From: an uncultured Tateyamaria sp.
Lineage (GTDB): Bacteria; Pseudomonadota; Alphaproteobacteria; Rhodobacterales; Rhodobacteraceae
Direction: 5' to 3'
Assembly: GCF_947503385.1 (NCBI RefSeq)
Contig: NZ_CANNDO010000002.1
Coordinates: 310,001-374,000 of the forward strand
DNA: 64,000 nucleotides
Shown here in pieces: positions 63,969 to 64,000 of the stretch; the stretch's first letter is position 1, and each line of letters opens with the position of its first letter. Under the pieces are notes generated by a model, which worked only from the letters and a program-made list of their open reading frames with translations, was not told the DNA's origin and searched no databases. Both the position numbers and the translations under genes were made by a program.

Positions 63969-64000
63969 ATGGATTGGGACAAACTTCGCATATTTCACGC
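63969..64000 (+). CDS. LysR-family transcriptional regulator (N-terminus only)
   Basis: The last 32 bases encode MDWDKLRIFHA, a start typical of LysR-type regulators in Rhodobacteraceae (the winged helix-turn-helix follows in relatives). Only eleven residues are visible and the gene runs off the window. It is the same strand as the lyase-like gene, 90 bases away. Confidence 0.6.
   Translation, partial: MDWDKLRIFH

Noticed and set aside
1..64000. CRISPR arrays, insertion sequences, integrase or prophage remnants
   Set aside because: No regularly spaced identical repeats, transposase, integrase or att-like duplications were seen; the endolysin-holin pair fits a GTA better than a prophage.

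Overview
The window is GC-rich alphaproteobacterial chromosome, most likely from the Rhodobacteraceae (Roseobacter group). Grounds: a 1,218-residue B12-dependent ribonucleotide reductase, an alphaproteobacterial-type LexA box (GAAC-N7-GAAC) at lexA, a split trpE / trpGDC-moaC-moeA-lexA arrangement, a gene-transfer-agent (GTA) type endolysin-holin pair, SPOR-argS-dgt-erpA order, and a LysR N-terminus (MDWDKLRIFHA) of the kind common in this family. Almost everything is dense, housekeeping and often translationally coupled. One tRNA gene is present. I see no rRNA, CRISPR array, insertion sequence or integrase.

Layout. 1-4.3 kb: SPOR protein (cut by the window edge), argS, dgt and erpA. 4.3-5.8 kb: an uncharacterised two-gene cassette made of a helical-looking 354-residue protein and a 152-residue protein that is a 20-residue leader followed by seven near-perfect 20-residue repeats. 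6-11 kb: xthA, an HNH nuclease, an esterase, a DNA glycosylase and cobK. 11-17 kb: an MFS transporter facing an overlapping cysS-cimA-methyltransferase-squalene/phytoene-synthase-like operon. 17-23 kb: aminotransferase, TPM protein, small porin-like barrel, MttB-family methyltransferase, EF-hand protein and an ECF sigma factor. 23.5-27.2 kb: nrdJ with a downstream structured region and terminator, and two candidate NrdR boxes upstream. 27.7-33.4 kb: lipoprotein, tRNA-Pro, DUF192 protein, double cold-shock protein, pdxH, fabI, a LysE exporter, gpt and an aminotransferase. 33.4-45.5 kb: ppiD-like chaperone, trpE, trpG-trpD-trpC-moaC-[GIY-YIG nuclease]-moeA, lexA. 45.5-51.4 kb: comEC, gltX, gltA and an RTX-repeat protein. 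51.4-57.6 kb: enoyl-CoA hydratase, ccmH-ccmF, GTA-like holin and endolysin, ccmE, argC. 57.6-62.8 kb: murI, an acyltransferase and a fused indolepyruvate ferredoxin oxidoreductase. 63-64 kb: a stand-alone protein resembling the phospho-Ser/Thr lyase domain of lanthipeptide synthetases, and the start of a LysR regulator.

How the genes fit together. Coherent sets are tryptophan plus molybdenum-cofactor synthesis, cytochrome c maturation (ccmE/F/H), translation (argS, cysS, gltX, tRNA-Pro) and B12-linked metabolism (cobK, MttB-like, nrdJ). Four things look out of the ordinary: the seven-repeat peptide cassette, the lanthipeptide-lyase-like protein, a GIY-YIG nuclease spliced with ATGA overlaps on both sides into the moaC-moeA operon, and GTA lysis genes placed between ccmE and ccmF with CtrA-like half-sites upstream. 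A family of dispersed intergenic elements (consensus near CCCCGTCTCTGTCC...AAAAATCC) also recurs at least five times, and one copy between trpD and trpC can fold as a three-way junction.
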